DNA of 45,000 bases, taken from Tubiluchus corallicola (taxonomy: Eukaryota; Priapulida; Priapulimorpha; Priapulimorphida; Tubiluchidae). Positions 33,300 to 44,526 of the stretch are shown here, piece after piece. The first letter of the stretch is position 1. Each line of letters opens with the position of its first letter. The notes under the pieces were generated by a model. It saw nothing but the letters and a program-made list of their open reading frames with translations. It ran no database searches and was not told the DNA's origin. A program made the position numbers and the translations under genes. Location of the stretch: positions 1 to 45,000 of the forward strand of contig JAQGDQ010000966.1 in assembly GCA_030141605.1 (NCBI GenBank). Direction: 5' to 3'.

Positions 33300-34940
33300 G
33301 GAAAACCATTTCTTGAAGCTGATACACGACTACGATCGTCTTTAGAACAATGTATTTTAAATCTAACTAAAAAATGTTGCATTAATTGTGAAATGATACA
33401 TAAAAAAGTTTGTTACCTCAACAAATAAAATGTTAGTGCAATCGCTAATTAGACAATTAATGTCAATTAATTAATTGCCCGACAACGGGAGCTTCGGCTG
33501 GGTCGGAATGGCTATGATGAATACCAGAGCGACCTCAGACCACGAAATACGCGTTGTGAAGTAAACCTGTATCTCCCAAGTTTACTAGCTGGGCTCCGCA
33601 ATGAGACGCTTCAATATGAATATGATTTATGGTAGATTCGAGTGACAGATAGTGTCTCTACGAGTATGCAAGGTTTCTGAGTAATACTATGGCCGCACAA
33701 ATCAAAGTGAACACGCTATTGACGATGACATACAGGTTTATTGATTAGACAAATTTATGGTTTAACAATAACAACATTCAAATAAACCTACGCTTGTTAC
33801 GTTTACAACAAATAATCCGAATTTCACGACTGCAGTGTCGCTATACAATTCAATATAATATTCTACAATTCCGAGACAACTGTTAGTTTAATCAGTAAAT
33901 ACCATCTTCCACAGTTAAGTACAAATTACTTAACAATACTATATAATGTTTAAAGTTACTTAACTCAGGGACTGCCAATCTTACAAGTTCTTTCAATTGG
34001 CCAAGTCCTGTTCCTATCTCGAGCCGTTCTAAGCTTCAGTGGTTGGAGTTCCAACGATGCAGATGTTCACTCAACGCTGAGCAATAGAAACGATCTCCTA
34101 CCTTCAGAGTTTTCTGTCTGAGAGTCCACCCCGTCACCTTCTTGACATCGACCAGAATTCGAACCAACAACCACTAATCTTTCGTGCACCGTCCTTTTGA
34201 ACCTCGAGTCATGTGACAAGACACACTCCGTGGCTGGTCATCAGAGCATTCTGACTTTTTAGTGCTCTATTGATCTGACCATCTAAGTATCCCGACTTAA
34301 TACATTTACTATCAGTGGGACAAGGTCCCATAATGGTACTGTTCCAAAATTTCATAGCCCTACTTTCAGTCCTCATTAACGTTTACTAAATTAGTTCGGA
34401 GCTTGTCTGTACCTAGATGATCAACATCGTATCCTTAATCATGGACAATGGGGTTACCACCTGCTATTTAGCTAGGAAATCGGTGGACTATGGTAATGAG
34501 TTACAAATTACCTCTTAACTTTACCCTATCTGAAATAATATAGGCCAACCGCCTTTTAGATTTCACAGAGTTCATTCTATAGTTATATCTTCTTTGCTTA
34601 TTACTTTAATTATTAATCAGTTGTCCGAAATGTTTTCATACATACATTAAATTCAAGATATAAGTTGGGTGAGTCATTTTCCCTGAACGGAATAATCTTC
34701 GTTCAGATGCCAATTATTCATTAATTGATTTCAATTCTATTTTCCTAATGAACGATTTAACATTCTAAAATAAAATAAACTTGCTTAAGACAGTGTGAAA
34801 GTGAAAAACATGACGTAAAAATATTAATTAATACCATGAACTAATAACAGCTAAAACTTGCAAAAAACAGCAAGTTGTACCTTTCTTATCTCTATGCTCT
34901 TTATCAGCTCCCCTTGCCAACAGCAAGCTAACAGTAAAAT
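33300..34940. other. Unassigned sequence downstream of the BTB gene
   Basis: From about 33480 to 34560 the GC content rises and the sequence looks unlike its neighbours, with no ORF. It may be a non-coding part of an LTR element, since a similar AGGTTTATTGATTAG phrase occurs near the putative LTR. I cannot identify it. Confidence 0.4.
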
Positions 34941-34949
34941 TAACTTGGT

Positions 34950-35641
34950 TGTATAGTGGATAGTGCGTTGTATTGGTTGTGTGTAGCTGCTTATTGATGC
35001 TTTAGGAATGGCAAAGCTATGAAGAGTTTGATTATAAAATGACACGTTTATTAAATATCAACACAATAAATATAATGAATAGCGATGCCAACGGCCCCTG
35101 ATCTAACGGTCTGTACGCTCCGGCTCCCAGACTCAATCTAAGACTGAATTTTTGAGCTGGAGGCCTTATATATCGTGCGCGGTGCCCGATGCCTCATGTA
35201 ATCACGTGACACCAACATAATTACTTATCATAATTTACTGCTTTTAACATAATTTAACAGGTTCTCTTTACTCTTCTCTTCCTAATAAAGAATTTATCAT
35301 CTTGGGGCTGGCTAATTTAAGTCTACATTATACAGTTGATCACAACATTGTACGTAGACAAGATTAAATATTCAGCGTAAACATTCAATAGTTGACATGG
35401 TGATCGTATACATTTAAATACACAGCACTGGTTGTTATAAGTCAATCACGAATATAATATAGCCTCTAAACTAAAGCATATTATAGGCAACTGATTGTAA
35501 GTATGAATAAGTTGGCACGGGTGTGCCAATCTCAAAATATTAATTATGTTAAAGGATTATAAATTACAAAATATAATACGTGTTAAAATATGTGTGGAAA
35601 TATTATACGTGTTGAAGCAATTATTACCACTTATCATAACA
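34950..35641 (-). mobile_element. Possible solo LTR
   Basis: On the minus strand the sequence opens TGTTATGATAAGTGG. It later has a TATA box (CGATATATAAGG, about 35165-35178) and, some 110 bp downstream, a poly(A) signal (TTTAATAAACGTG, about 35042), ending in the CACTATACA region. This order is that of an LTR with U3, R and U5. No perfect target duplication was found and no internal retroviral domain lies next to it. Confidence 0.4.
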
Positions 35642-35829
35642 GTTATGCATAGGCTTCAACAAATGGTAATATGTTTACAATATCTCAGTAGCATATGAAT
35701 TCAAAATATATATCATGTTTTGAATATATATAAAGGATCAAATATATATAGTAACATACACTAGAATAAACACATCGTTGATCAATTGGACGTCATCGAT
35801 CGATTAAAATATAGTGCGATTGAGTTTAC

Positions 35830-36002
35830 ACTAACAAGCTCTTCATGTTCACCAGCGCAAGCCAAAGTCAGCGCGGTGTCATGGTTGCTCTCCGTTTGCG
35901 CATCGAGGTCCAGTAAAGGATACACGGGCGGGGAAACGTGAGGAGACGCGGGTGATGGATTGGGCGTGAGCGGGAGAGGGAGGGGCAAGATGGGGGTGAA
36001 AG
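35830..36002 (-). CDS. Isolated exon resembling ANKHD1/ANKRD17 (mask) ankyrin repeat
   Basis: The translation includes DAQTESNHDTALTLACAG followed by HEELVS, nearly identical to the first ankyrin unit of the second ankyrin block in ANKHD1/ANKRD17, and is preceded by the proline-rich PPVYPLLDLD that family also shows (PYPPVDIDAQ). A donor GTAAAC follows the Ser codon (exon end 35830). One glycine of the usual AGGHEEL is Glu here. The acceptor is not clear. No further ankyrin exons are visible in the 6 kb downstream on this strand, before POLRMT begins. It is therefore either one exon of a gene with long introns or an orphan fragment. Confidence 0.65.
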
Positions 36003-36676
36003 TCAATACATTGAGTAGCCACGCTCGTCACATTGGTGGTGTAGACCTGGGTACTGTTTGTTTGTTGGCAATGGGTCGGTACTGAAATGTTCGTTGAATC
36101 ACTTAAAATCTACCGTGTGAGAATGAATAAAAACTATTGTTATGTATATAAATTATTTTAGAAAATATCCATCTATCCATCAATTAGACTCTCACTACTA
36201 GCTGCTATAATTAATTGAGGTAATCAAAACTTGAAATCAGACGTTCCTCTGAATTTTCTTTAATTGACACTGTTATGCAATATCACTAGTAAGATGATTC
36301 TTGGCTTTGCCCATACTATAAAACAAATTTTGAAGCAAGTAATTAAAACAAGGAAGTGAAAAAGCATTCCCATACACAGAAGAATTTTCATCTGCAAACT
36401 TTATCAGTGCGACTGATGTCTTATATGGATTGGTGCTGTCTGGTGTACCCTAAAATATACAAACGTATAAAGAAGAAACTTGTTGGCGTTGTGCTGTGGA
36501 AGACAGATTATGAACTATTGACAGTGCCACCCCCCCCCCCATATCAGCCGATAACAAAAAATAGTGATATGCTAACATAGCGATTTTGCTTTGAATCTGT
36601 TACCATCTGGTACCCCAGCCATTATATTCATTGGTCAGGAACTTGCTTGTAATGTTTGTAATATTATAGTTCTACA

Positions 36677-36796
36677 TACTACGGCCAAATCACGTTGAAA
36701 ATACCAGTTCTCGTCTGATCACCGAAGTTAAGCAACGTAGAGCCTGGTTAGTACTTGGATGGGTGATCGCCTAGGAATACCAGGTGCTGTAGGCTT
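36677..36796 (+). rRNA. 5S rRNA-like sequence (likely pseudogene or 5S-derived element)
   Basis: The 120 bp match animal 5S rRNA along the whole length: CTACGGCCA..CACGTTGAAA, TCACCGAAGTTAAGCAACGT, GAGCCTGGTTAGTACTTGGA, TGGGTGATCGCCTAGGAATA, CCAGGTGCTGTAGGCTT. Small changes occur at the 5' end (TACTACGG for GTCTACGG) and in the C box (GTGATCGCCTAGG for GTGACCGCCTGGG). No T-run terminator follows; instead repeat R3 starts within about 20 bp. A single copy with these changes is more likely a pseudogene or SINE3-type head than an active gene. Confidence 0.85.
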
Positions 36797-36814
36797 GCGG
36801 GATGCCCACACTGT

Positions 36815-37240
36815 ATCTTGACACTAGGCGGAGGAGCTGCACAACCAGCCAACGGCTAAAGGGCGAAGAAGGTCAAGTGACCCAACGGCCATGTGTAGAG
36901 GAGTAAGCCTTCCAAATCAGGAGTGGAACCCCGGAAGCGGACCAGTGCAGCATGCTCACGCAGCTCCTGCAGCCAACCTGGTGCCAAACGTATCGCTCCG
37001 GTTTCCTTTGGACTACACCAGGGAGGAAGAAAGGGGGTTCCTGTTGTCTGGGCAACTCAGGATCTTCACACACCTTGCTTAGGCATGCGGCCTGGAGACG
37101 TTCAAGGATCGGATTGCTCAGCCACAGTCGACGCTGCAGCTCCATCAATGTGATCAATAACTGACTCTCTTGGCGCACACTCCATTGTCTTCTGAGACGG
37201 AAGGATGCCAACCAACCAGTCCTACATGATGAGAGGATTC
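36815..37240 (-). repeat. Dispersed repeat R3, copy 2, joined to the 5S-like sequence
   Basis: Inverted copy of 10225-10645. The end matching 10645 (CTTGACACTAGGCGGAGGAG on the plus strand) lies directly after the 5S-like sequence. Several overlapping short ORFs are by-products. Confidence 0.85.
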
Positions 37241-37482
37241 CTTTAGGAAGCTCTTCCTGCTTTGCAGAGAGCACTTAACGGACTATCAAAACACTTCATC
37301 CAAAACTGAGCCTGTAAGCTGCGTCTACCGTATAATAGATGTTTAATATATTCGTATAATAACCTATTACATGTTGCATCATAATTTAAATACCTATATC
37401 TAACAAATTAAGTGGATTGACACATTTAACAGAAGTCTTCCAAGGAAAGTTTTAAAGATAAGATCGCCGTAGATAATCAATA

Positions 37483-37713
37483 ATGAGGAGTTATACGCTG
37501 GAACGAAAGAAATTTCTTGGAGATCAAAAGTCAAGATTCAGAAGATTAAGATGGCTAGGACATCTTCTGAGATTACCAAGTAAAGCACTAATAAGAGTCG
37601 CCTTAAAGGAAGCCATAAAACCTTGCAAAAAACCACCTGGGAAACCAAAGACAACTTCGATAGCTAAGATAAATAAAGATATCCAACAACATCAACCAAA
37701 TCTATCTTTATAA
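37483..37713 (+). pseudogene. LINE reverse transcriptase C-terminal fragment
   Basis: Encodes RFRRLRWLGHLLRLPSKAL followed by a basic GKPKTT segment, the typical C-terminal tail of RTE/L1-like retrotransposon polyproteins (RRLRWLGHVxRM...GKRxRGRPKxTW). Only about 75 residues remain, with no catalytic part. Confidence 0.75.
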
Positions 37714-38778
37714 GTAAAAGAACTTGAATTGTTAGCTGCTGATAGGAGTGGGTGGAATGTTCTAATAAATGTTAATACCTCAGTGTCTAGAACAGATGGA
37801 ATGAGACGTTGAAGATGAAACATTTGGGTACCAAAATCGTCATTTTATCTCTCTAATGGCTAAGGCTATGGCTTTCAAATATCAGCAACAACATCGTAAA
37901 AGCGGCCTTTAATGAATAATTTCCGATTCACTTAATATTCAAAATTAAACAGCTTAATGGGTTCGAGATCTAAGATTGTGCAAAGTTTAACTTTTAGGCA
38001 AAATGAACAAGTTTTTCGCCATATTTTACAGTACACAATGTAGCAAGGTTCGAGAACCTGGCGGCCATTTTGTTCTTTCTTGTTTATTGGACTGTTTCAA
38101 GTCCTTTATTCGCTTTTAGTGGTCTAGTAGCAGTTTTTAGATTCAGCAAAGTCGAACAAGTAAAAATAATTTGCGTTTTGTTTATTATACTAAATTACAT
38201 TACATTATCACATTAAATTTTTACATGAAACAGCTAGTATAATTCCACAGCCGGAAGAATTTCGTTTGTTGGCGGCCATTTTGAAACATGCGGCCATTTT
38301 TGAAATAAATGTAACAATAATGAATTTCTGAAGTTTAACAATACGTGCACTTGGAATAGATTTCATAATCCTTTGATTTATAACTTGATTTTCAAGCACG
38401 CCTCAGCTTTTTCTCTGATTCAGCACAAACAAGTTAATAAGATTGGCTATGTTCACCACTTTTAGAAGAAAATTCCTCCAGGCCCAAAAAGACCAAGTTT
38501 CTACTTTTCTGAAAATTCGTCTAGTCTAGGACGAATCTTAGAAAATCACGATCGCTTACTGTGTGTATGGTACGAATGTATGTAAAACGGCAGAGGAAAA
38601 ATGGCATGGTCAAGGACTACTATACAACAGGACGTGCACAGTCAGATCTCTGACTCGGCTAGCGGAGACGATCTATTTTTAACATTTAGTGCTAATAATT
38701 TGGACATATTTACCCCCCATGGTGACCTATAGCATGCCACAATACACATAGAACATATTCCTCATTCATCTAGTAATC

Positions 38779-40090
38779 TCAAACAGTGGTACCTATGATA
38801 TCCCCCCCCCCCCAAAAAAAAACACACCATATCTGCAACTCATTGTAAACTGAGAACTCACCCTTTATTCTGTCACTCTGAAGTTCACGCAATAATACGT
38901 AGTAAAATCCAACAGAAAACAAGTGCCTACAGATAGCGAGGAGTCCCTCCGTGGTCTGAATCAAAGCTTTTCGCGTATCATGTGTCAGGCATTCAATTCT
39001 ATTTGGTCCGTGTCCTGATTCGGTTTGCTTAAACAGAGTCAACAACGACTGAAGAGTATCAGATGAATCAGAGTACCACACTCGTGTATTTTCCAAGGGA
39101 TGTTCAGCCTCCCAGTCTGTTCGTCGGGTAAACAATTTGCAGTATTGTTGGTTGATCTTGTGGTTGTCCGTCATGGACCCTAAAACAGTTCCTCCCGAAT
39201 TCTCAACCACTGTAGCAGCCTCCTTCACGACAGAGAATTGATATGTAGCAGTCAGCTTGTGAACTGGGGTCACTGATATCATCATGCTGGGGCCACCATG
39301 TAGACATTTAGCCATCACACATAGCATTGATGTAGCTTTACTGTCTGGCTCATTTTTTGCCATGCCATTTAGCACACCCCCTGAAAAAGCCACTGTTGGG
39401 CGTATTTTCACTTCATCCACCAATAGCATACAGTGTTTCTGCTTAGAGCTTTTTACTTTCTGAAATGTTTTACCTAGCACCTTGTCAATATCTGTCGATG
39501 AAATAACTGACTGCAGCTTTCTTTTGCTGGGTGACACTAAAAAGTCACGCAGCTGTTCGTAATTGCAATGGGGAAATGACTCTATTGCAAAGCAATAATC
39601 AGACACTGTGAAAGTCTTATCACATAATAGTCGAAGCTGTCGTGTTAGAAATTTGAGCTTCTTGGCTTTAACATTAACACTAGGAGATTGTTCTCGATTT
39701 TGGGCTAGTTCAAGTTCAAGAGACTTTGTCACTTTGTTGACAATATCATCAACATGATGAATGTGGTTGACAACAGAATTCACAACCGCGAAAAATTGTG
39801 AGGAAGAGGACAGCCCATTGTTCGGACTGAGGATTTTACTTAATGGCACACTGATCCCGTTTTTGAAAGCATACAGAGTAAGAGGGGAACACAAGGTAGG
39901 CTTATTGTGAACAATAATTGACATATAACATTGACTGTGGTCCTCTTCCATGAACATGCACACAAATTTGTCTTGTGTGCTAGATATAATGAGGTTCTGA
40001 TACATCTTATGCAGGTCTTTCTCAGGAGTGAATTCATTGAGAGAAGTTATTTTATCCTTTTTAAAGAAATAATTCAGCTGCTGGTCGGCG
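38779..40090 (-). pseudogene. P-element/THAP9-like transposase core, truncated and frameshifted
   Basis: About 430 residues in one frame. A leucine-rich coiled segment is followed by MLLVDEVKIR...SGGVLNG (first catalytic Asp in VDE) and GSMTDNHKINQQYCKLF (second Asp). Near the end, SVGFYYVLLRELQSDRIKGE matches the conserved C-terminal block of these transposases (QTDxxExxFGxYRQ). Homology then stops and the frame runs into a C-run at 38803-38812. The C-terminal part after the YNELQ motif is missing. The copy is therefore broken at both the THAP junction and the 3' end. Confidence 0.83.
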
Positions 40091-40378
40091 AGGTGGTGGC
40101 TTTGGAGTGGGCAAGCATGATGTTGGAACGTTGAAAATACTGGGTGGATCCACTGGCCTGGTGTGATCACCTGGAATTTTGACCATTTGAGTATCCGATG
40201 GCCAATGCTTTTCGCAAATGAAAAATTTCGTTGGATCAACAACAAAGCCTTCGCGTGGGGGAAGAACACTTAGCCATTTCTGTTTTTCTACATGATCTCT
40301 TGGCAGTCTGAACACACGACACTTGTTCTCCGTGTCATAGTTACCTTTGCATTTAACAACACCACACTTGTTAGGCAT
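40061..40378 (-). CDS. THAP zinc-finger domain of the P-like transposase
   Basis: Starting at MPNKC (40378), the domain has Cys5, Cys10, then Cys55-x2-His58, with the expected Pro26, Trp35 and the closing PPSIFNVP box. This C2CH finger binds the transposon ends in P-type transposases. The frame stops at 40061 after a proline-rich hinge, while the transposase continues in another frame starting about 40090, so one small indel separates the two halves. The open frame upstream of 40378 is not needed. Confidence 0.85.
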   Translation of the reverse strand: MPNKCGVVKCKGNYDTENKCRVFRLPRDHVEKQKWLSVLPPREGFVVDPTKFFICEKHWPSDTQMVKIPGDHTRPVDPPSIFNVPTSCLPTPKPPPRRPAAELFL

Positions 40379-41693
40379 GCTGCTGAGCACAGATGTATAA
40401 AATCCACGAGAAATTTTGAAAATAATCCTCAAAGAACAAACACAAGCATGAAAACAACGCTTCACTTGACTTTCAAGTTTCCCACAATGACAAAGCACTA
40501 CTTCCTATAAAATACACTTACGCCTAAAGTAGTGCGCTATTTAAGAAGTAAAAATGAACACTAATTTCCTTTGATACATAAAATAAACAATTGGTATTTT
40601 TCTCCCGTAATGTAAAGAACCAATTAAATGAAAAATAATACTCGCTATCTACCGATCCGCCCATTCTTGAATTTCCAAGATCACTACTCTCTCACCATTT
40701 CTAGATTACGTTCATACAAGTATTGATCGCCTCCGCTGGCTGAATCAGAGATCTGAGCGTGCACGTCCTGTGTATAGTAGTCCTTGGGCATGGTAAAAAT
40801 GGCATAGTAAAAATGGCACAGGGAAAAATGGTGGTGTGCTTACGGTAAGGGTTAAAGTGGGGTATAATTATTTTAGTTATTCCTGCCAAGGAAGTTATGC
40901 TTCAACACAGTTTGTTTGACTGTTTTTTGGTTGTTTTTTGTCTGTTATGACATTAAGCCTATTATGCAAAAAACTATCTAACAGATTTCCTAGAAGCTTT
41001 TTGAAGAAAGGTGGGCATAGAGTGCCAAAATGGCAATCTTTTTTCGCAAAACTTGATGGAACACCACTTACAAAAAACGTTCGTGAAGCACTCCACTGAG
41101 GAATCTATCTCCACCAGGACACTCAACTACGAGTTAGTTCCTAATTCCATTTCGACAAAGTCTCGCTTGTAAAATTATGTAACAGTGTGCCATTAATTAA
41201 AGAATGTACCAGCTCTGCCTCAAACACCCGGACGACAAGAATAAATTTTACAACTTTATTGTAACTCGTAAAGAAACGTGGTTATAACTAGAAAGATGAG
41301 CGCAGCCAAAAAACGAAGAAGTTGAAAACAAAAAAGCCATTTTGCAAAAGGGACAAAGTTGATAACACTACCAGCACGCATGTATACTGGCGCTGCTTAT
41401 TATAATAACCTTTGCTTATTAAGGTATATAGCCTTATAAGGTAACTTGGTATGCAAATACGTACATATTTGTCATTCTATCACAATGGTCAAATTTAATG
41501 GTGAAAAGGGTCGATAATAACTATTATGAAACATTCATGCATTATTAATTAGAAATCCATTTTAGTGAACAAACATTTTGTGAGTCTTTTGCTAGCCTAT
41601 AATCAATACAGGTACATTTTTGTCTGTCTGCTTGCTTATCTTTCTGTTAATATTTTTGGATCAAAAGAATCATCATGATAATAATCATAATTT

Positions 41694-42345
41694 TTTTATT
41701 TATCTTGCAACACACATACAGTTAGAATACAATTAATTTGGAAAAAAATGTGGAGAAAGGGCAGCGAAGGACCAATTGATCATCCAGTCAGCTGCCCTTT
41801 GGTTAGTGATGAACATTTTTATAAGCGCTACAGTGTATTAGTGTTAGTACTGCTTATAATAAAGATTTAATTGTTACAAATGACATTAAATTGATATGCT
41901 TATAACGTGTTAATACAATTCATACACAGTAATAATAAGTGCATAATAAAAAATTAAACAAGAACTGAAAATAAAAATCTGACAACTGAAACATAAAACA
42001 ATGGCAATTGATATATATATAACTAAATAACACAAGTATAATTCTTAGACAGTCAAAAATAAATTATCATGTAAGTAATAGAACTGAGAATCAGGTTTAT
42101 CTCTTTATATATATTGGGATATTGAAGTATATAAATTGGGCGTTAATTTTCATGCACAGGCATACAGAAGTTACAATTTACATAACAAAAAGCGTATCAT
42201 GCGGGGGAAAACAACCGGAATAAAAAATTACACTGTAAACAATATTGTAAGTTGTGCGTTATAGTCGTGCAAAATCAACCGAATGTATAATGGAGTAAAT
42301 TAAAAAATTACAAAGCGATGAGTTCAAATAAATAGGCAGATAATC
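41694..42345 (-). mobile_element. Retroelement-like repeat R4, copy 2
   Basis: Inverted copy of 14865-15538. On the minus strand it ends with a perfect 10-bp stem (arms 41756-41765 and 41791-41800) and then TGTTGCAAGATAAATAAAAA, the same terminal design as copy 1. Confidence 0.75.
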
Positions 42346-42439
42346 AGATGAACAAGATTAGGACTGCTCAGCTTTGGCAGAAATCTGCTTCCTACTGAGC
42401 GCATTCTAGTTTATAGAAATCAATTGCATTAAAATAACA

Positions 42440-42530
42440 TAGTGCCATTTTTTACCTACTTTTGAAATTGTACCATTTTTGCTGTGCCTTTTTTACCTTG
42501 CCATGTTGTTCTGTGCCATTTTTCTGAGCT
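42440..42530. repeat. Cluster of GCCATTTTT motifs
   Basis: GTGCCATTTTTTACC, TACCATTTTTGCTGTGCC, TACCTTGCCATG and GTGCCATTTTTCTG follow one another. They resemble, inverted, the AAAAATGGCA motifs at 40797-40845 outside the P-like element. Confidence 0.6.
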
Positions 42531-42539
42531 ATTCTTTCC

Positions 42540-44520
42540 TGAGACACCGTATGGTACAAATACCTAGGATTTTTCTGACTTTCAAACGGGCGGGAATAAA
42601 TGACAATGGCTTGTTATCGATCTTTAATTATTTCACAAAAATAGTTAGCGCTAATATATATAACGTGCGTGTGATGGCAGCACCAATTATATTTACACTT
42701 CGTTGCATGGTTACGGGCGTACGTATGCTGGCGAGTCAGTGCTTTTGAGATTTTGATTAAAATTATAGTTTCTCGTAGTAAAAGTTGTCTGAGTTTATCG
42801 TAGTTAGTGATTGAATTGATCTCAAAAATGACCACTGCGTTTGGCAACTTAAAAACAAGGTATTTTTAAATGAAGTTGGTATTTAAGATACGGGCCATTT
42901 TGCGATCGTTAATACCGGTATCAACAATGATAAAATCATTAATCAAAAGTAATAATGTTATTGTTGATTGTATGAGTAATCACATCATTTATGCATATGT
43001 TTGTCGAATAATTATAATAAATATCGAACATCTAGTATAATATTATCAGACTAATTTGGAAAATAACTATTTTCAAATAAAGTTTGTTGACTTTCACTGG
43101 CTAACTTCATAAAAATATACAAATGTTATTGTTTGCAGTTAAGAAAGATCGGCAATTATTGTGATGCCAAATATTCAAGTGCGACTCACAATTCAACAAA
43201 TATTTGGTGATTTAGCAGCAAAACTGTTTTCTTGTTTGCCTGAGTTACTAATAGTAATATCGCTTTTGAATTTAGTAACTAAAATGATAATTATTATTGA
43301 TGCCTGTTTTTTTTTCAAAAAAGCTCCTCTTTTTTAAGTACCGCTTTTGGATTTACATGAATTTTTGAATAATGAATTCATAAACGACAGGAAAGCATTA
43401 GTGTCGATTAAGATTTAAGATTAGGCCCATATTGAAAACAGGAGATGATTTTTGAAAAAGTGTACATTTTAACACTTATCATTTACTCCTTCAGGACCCC
43501 CACCATTCAAAATAGGTCTTATAGGACCTATGACTTTTTTGCTACTGCATGAGTACAGACTTGACTAAACGGTCGCAAATTAGGTATTGTTCAACTCTGG
43601 AGAATATTGGCTATCCAATCATGCTATTTGTTTGACCATTTATAAGTGACTTAATTTGGTAAAATTAAGAAAAACACGCCCATTTAGGCACTCAAACTTA
43701 GCCTATTAAGTAGCTTAGTCTGGTACATTGTTGCATGATCGTACATGCTATTTTATTGATCGAGATTTGAAGTCAAAGTTTATTAGAGCGTCGTGTCTTG
43801 ATAGTCAAAATTTTTTGCATTTTCTGCACATATGTGCTACATCAGAAGTGAATTGAGAATTACAGCATCTGTTTTCTGCATAATGCAGCTCAAAGATGCA
43901 GGCGCTGTGTCCATCTAACTAGGCAATTGAGAAATGCATATAATTAGTCGTGAATGTCAAATCAAACTTTTGTGGTTGTAATTCTTTCACACAAGTAGCT
44001 CTTAAAAAAACTATATCCCTTTCGATATTTTATACATTGAACTATTTTGAGCTATAGTTTAAAATTGAGTTCTGTTTCCCTTTAATTTTCACTTAATTTT
44101 AGTTTTTGTTACTCTGCTGAATAAAGTAAATACTTTTTCATGCTCTGTGATGAGAAAAATAGATGAGTTTTGTGATGTGCGTAACTGCAAAGTCAAGCAG
44201 AACTAGTCTTGTTTGTAAAAGGATGGGTGACTGCTGAGAGATATTTGGCTTCTATATTGCCCACAGTTATATGGCTCATTGAAGAAAGTTGTGTTCATGT
44301 TATAATGCGGGCAAAGGCACGTTCACATTGTCCCTGGTTAGATTTCTTTCATCGTTGTTACATCTATTAGTTGTGCCAATTAGATCTGGTACAGAGAACT
44401 GGATATCAGGTTTACGAAATAAATCTGCCCTCAAGACAAGTAAATACAACAGTTAATCTAGGAAAGGAACTAGACATTGCTATATGAATGTCATTGCTTT
44501 GTCAGCAACGTGTCGTTGTA
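42540..44520. other. No recognised feature
   Basis: AT-rich sequence without a supported exon, repeat partner or RNA gene. Short open frames at 42479-42748 and 42614-42847 show no family signature. Confidence 0.5.
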
Positions 44521-44526
44521 ATCCCG

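Larger units (their letters stand above)
38605..40792 (-). mobile_element. P-element-like DNA transposon with subterminal inverted repeats
   Basis: The sequence 38605-38673 (CATGGTCAAGGACTACTATA ... GACGATC) is repeated in inverse orientation at 40725-40792 (GATCGCCTCCGCTGGCTGAA ... GGCATG) with about 85 percent identity by eye. The THAP/transposase frames lie between. Outside both repeats AAAAATGGCA-type motifs occur, so the true ends may be slightly further out. 8-bp target duplications were not identified. Confidence 0.75.
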
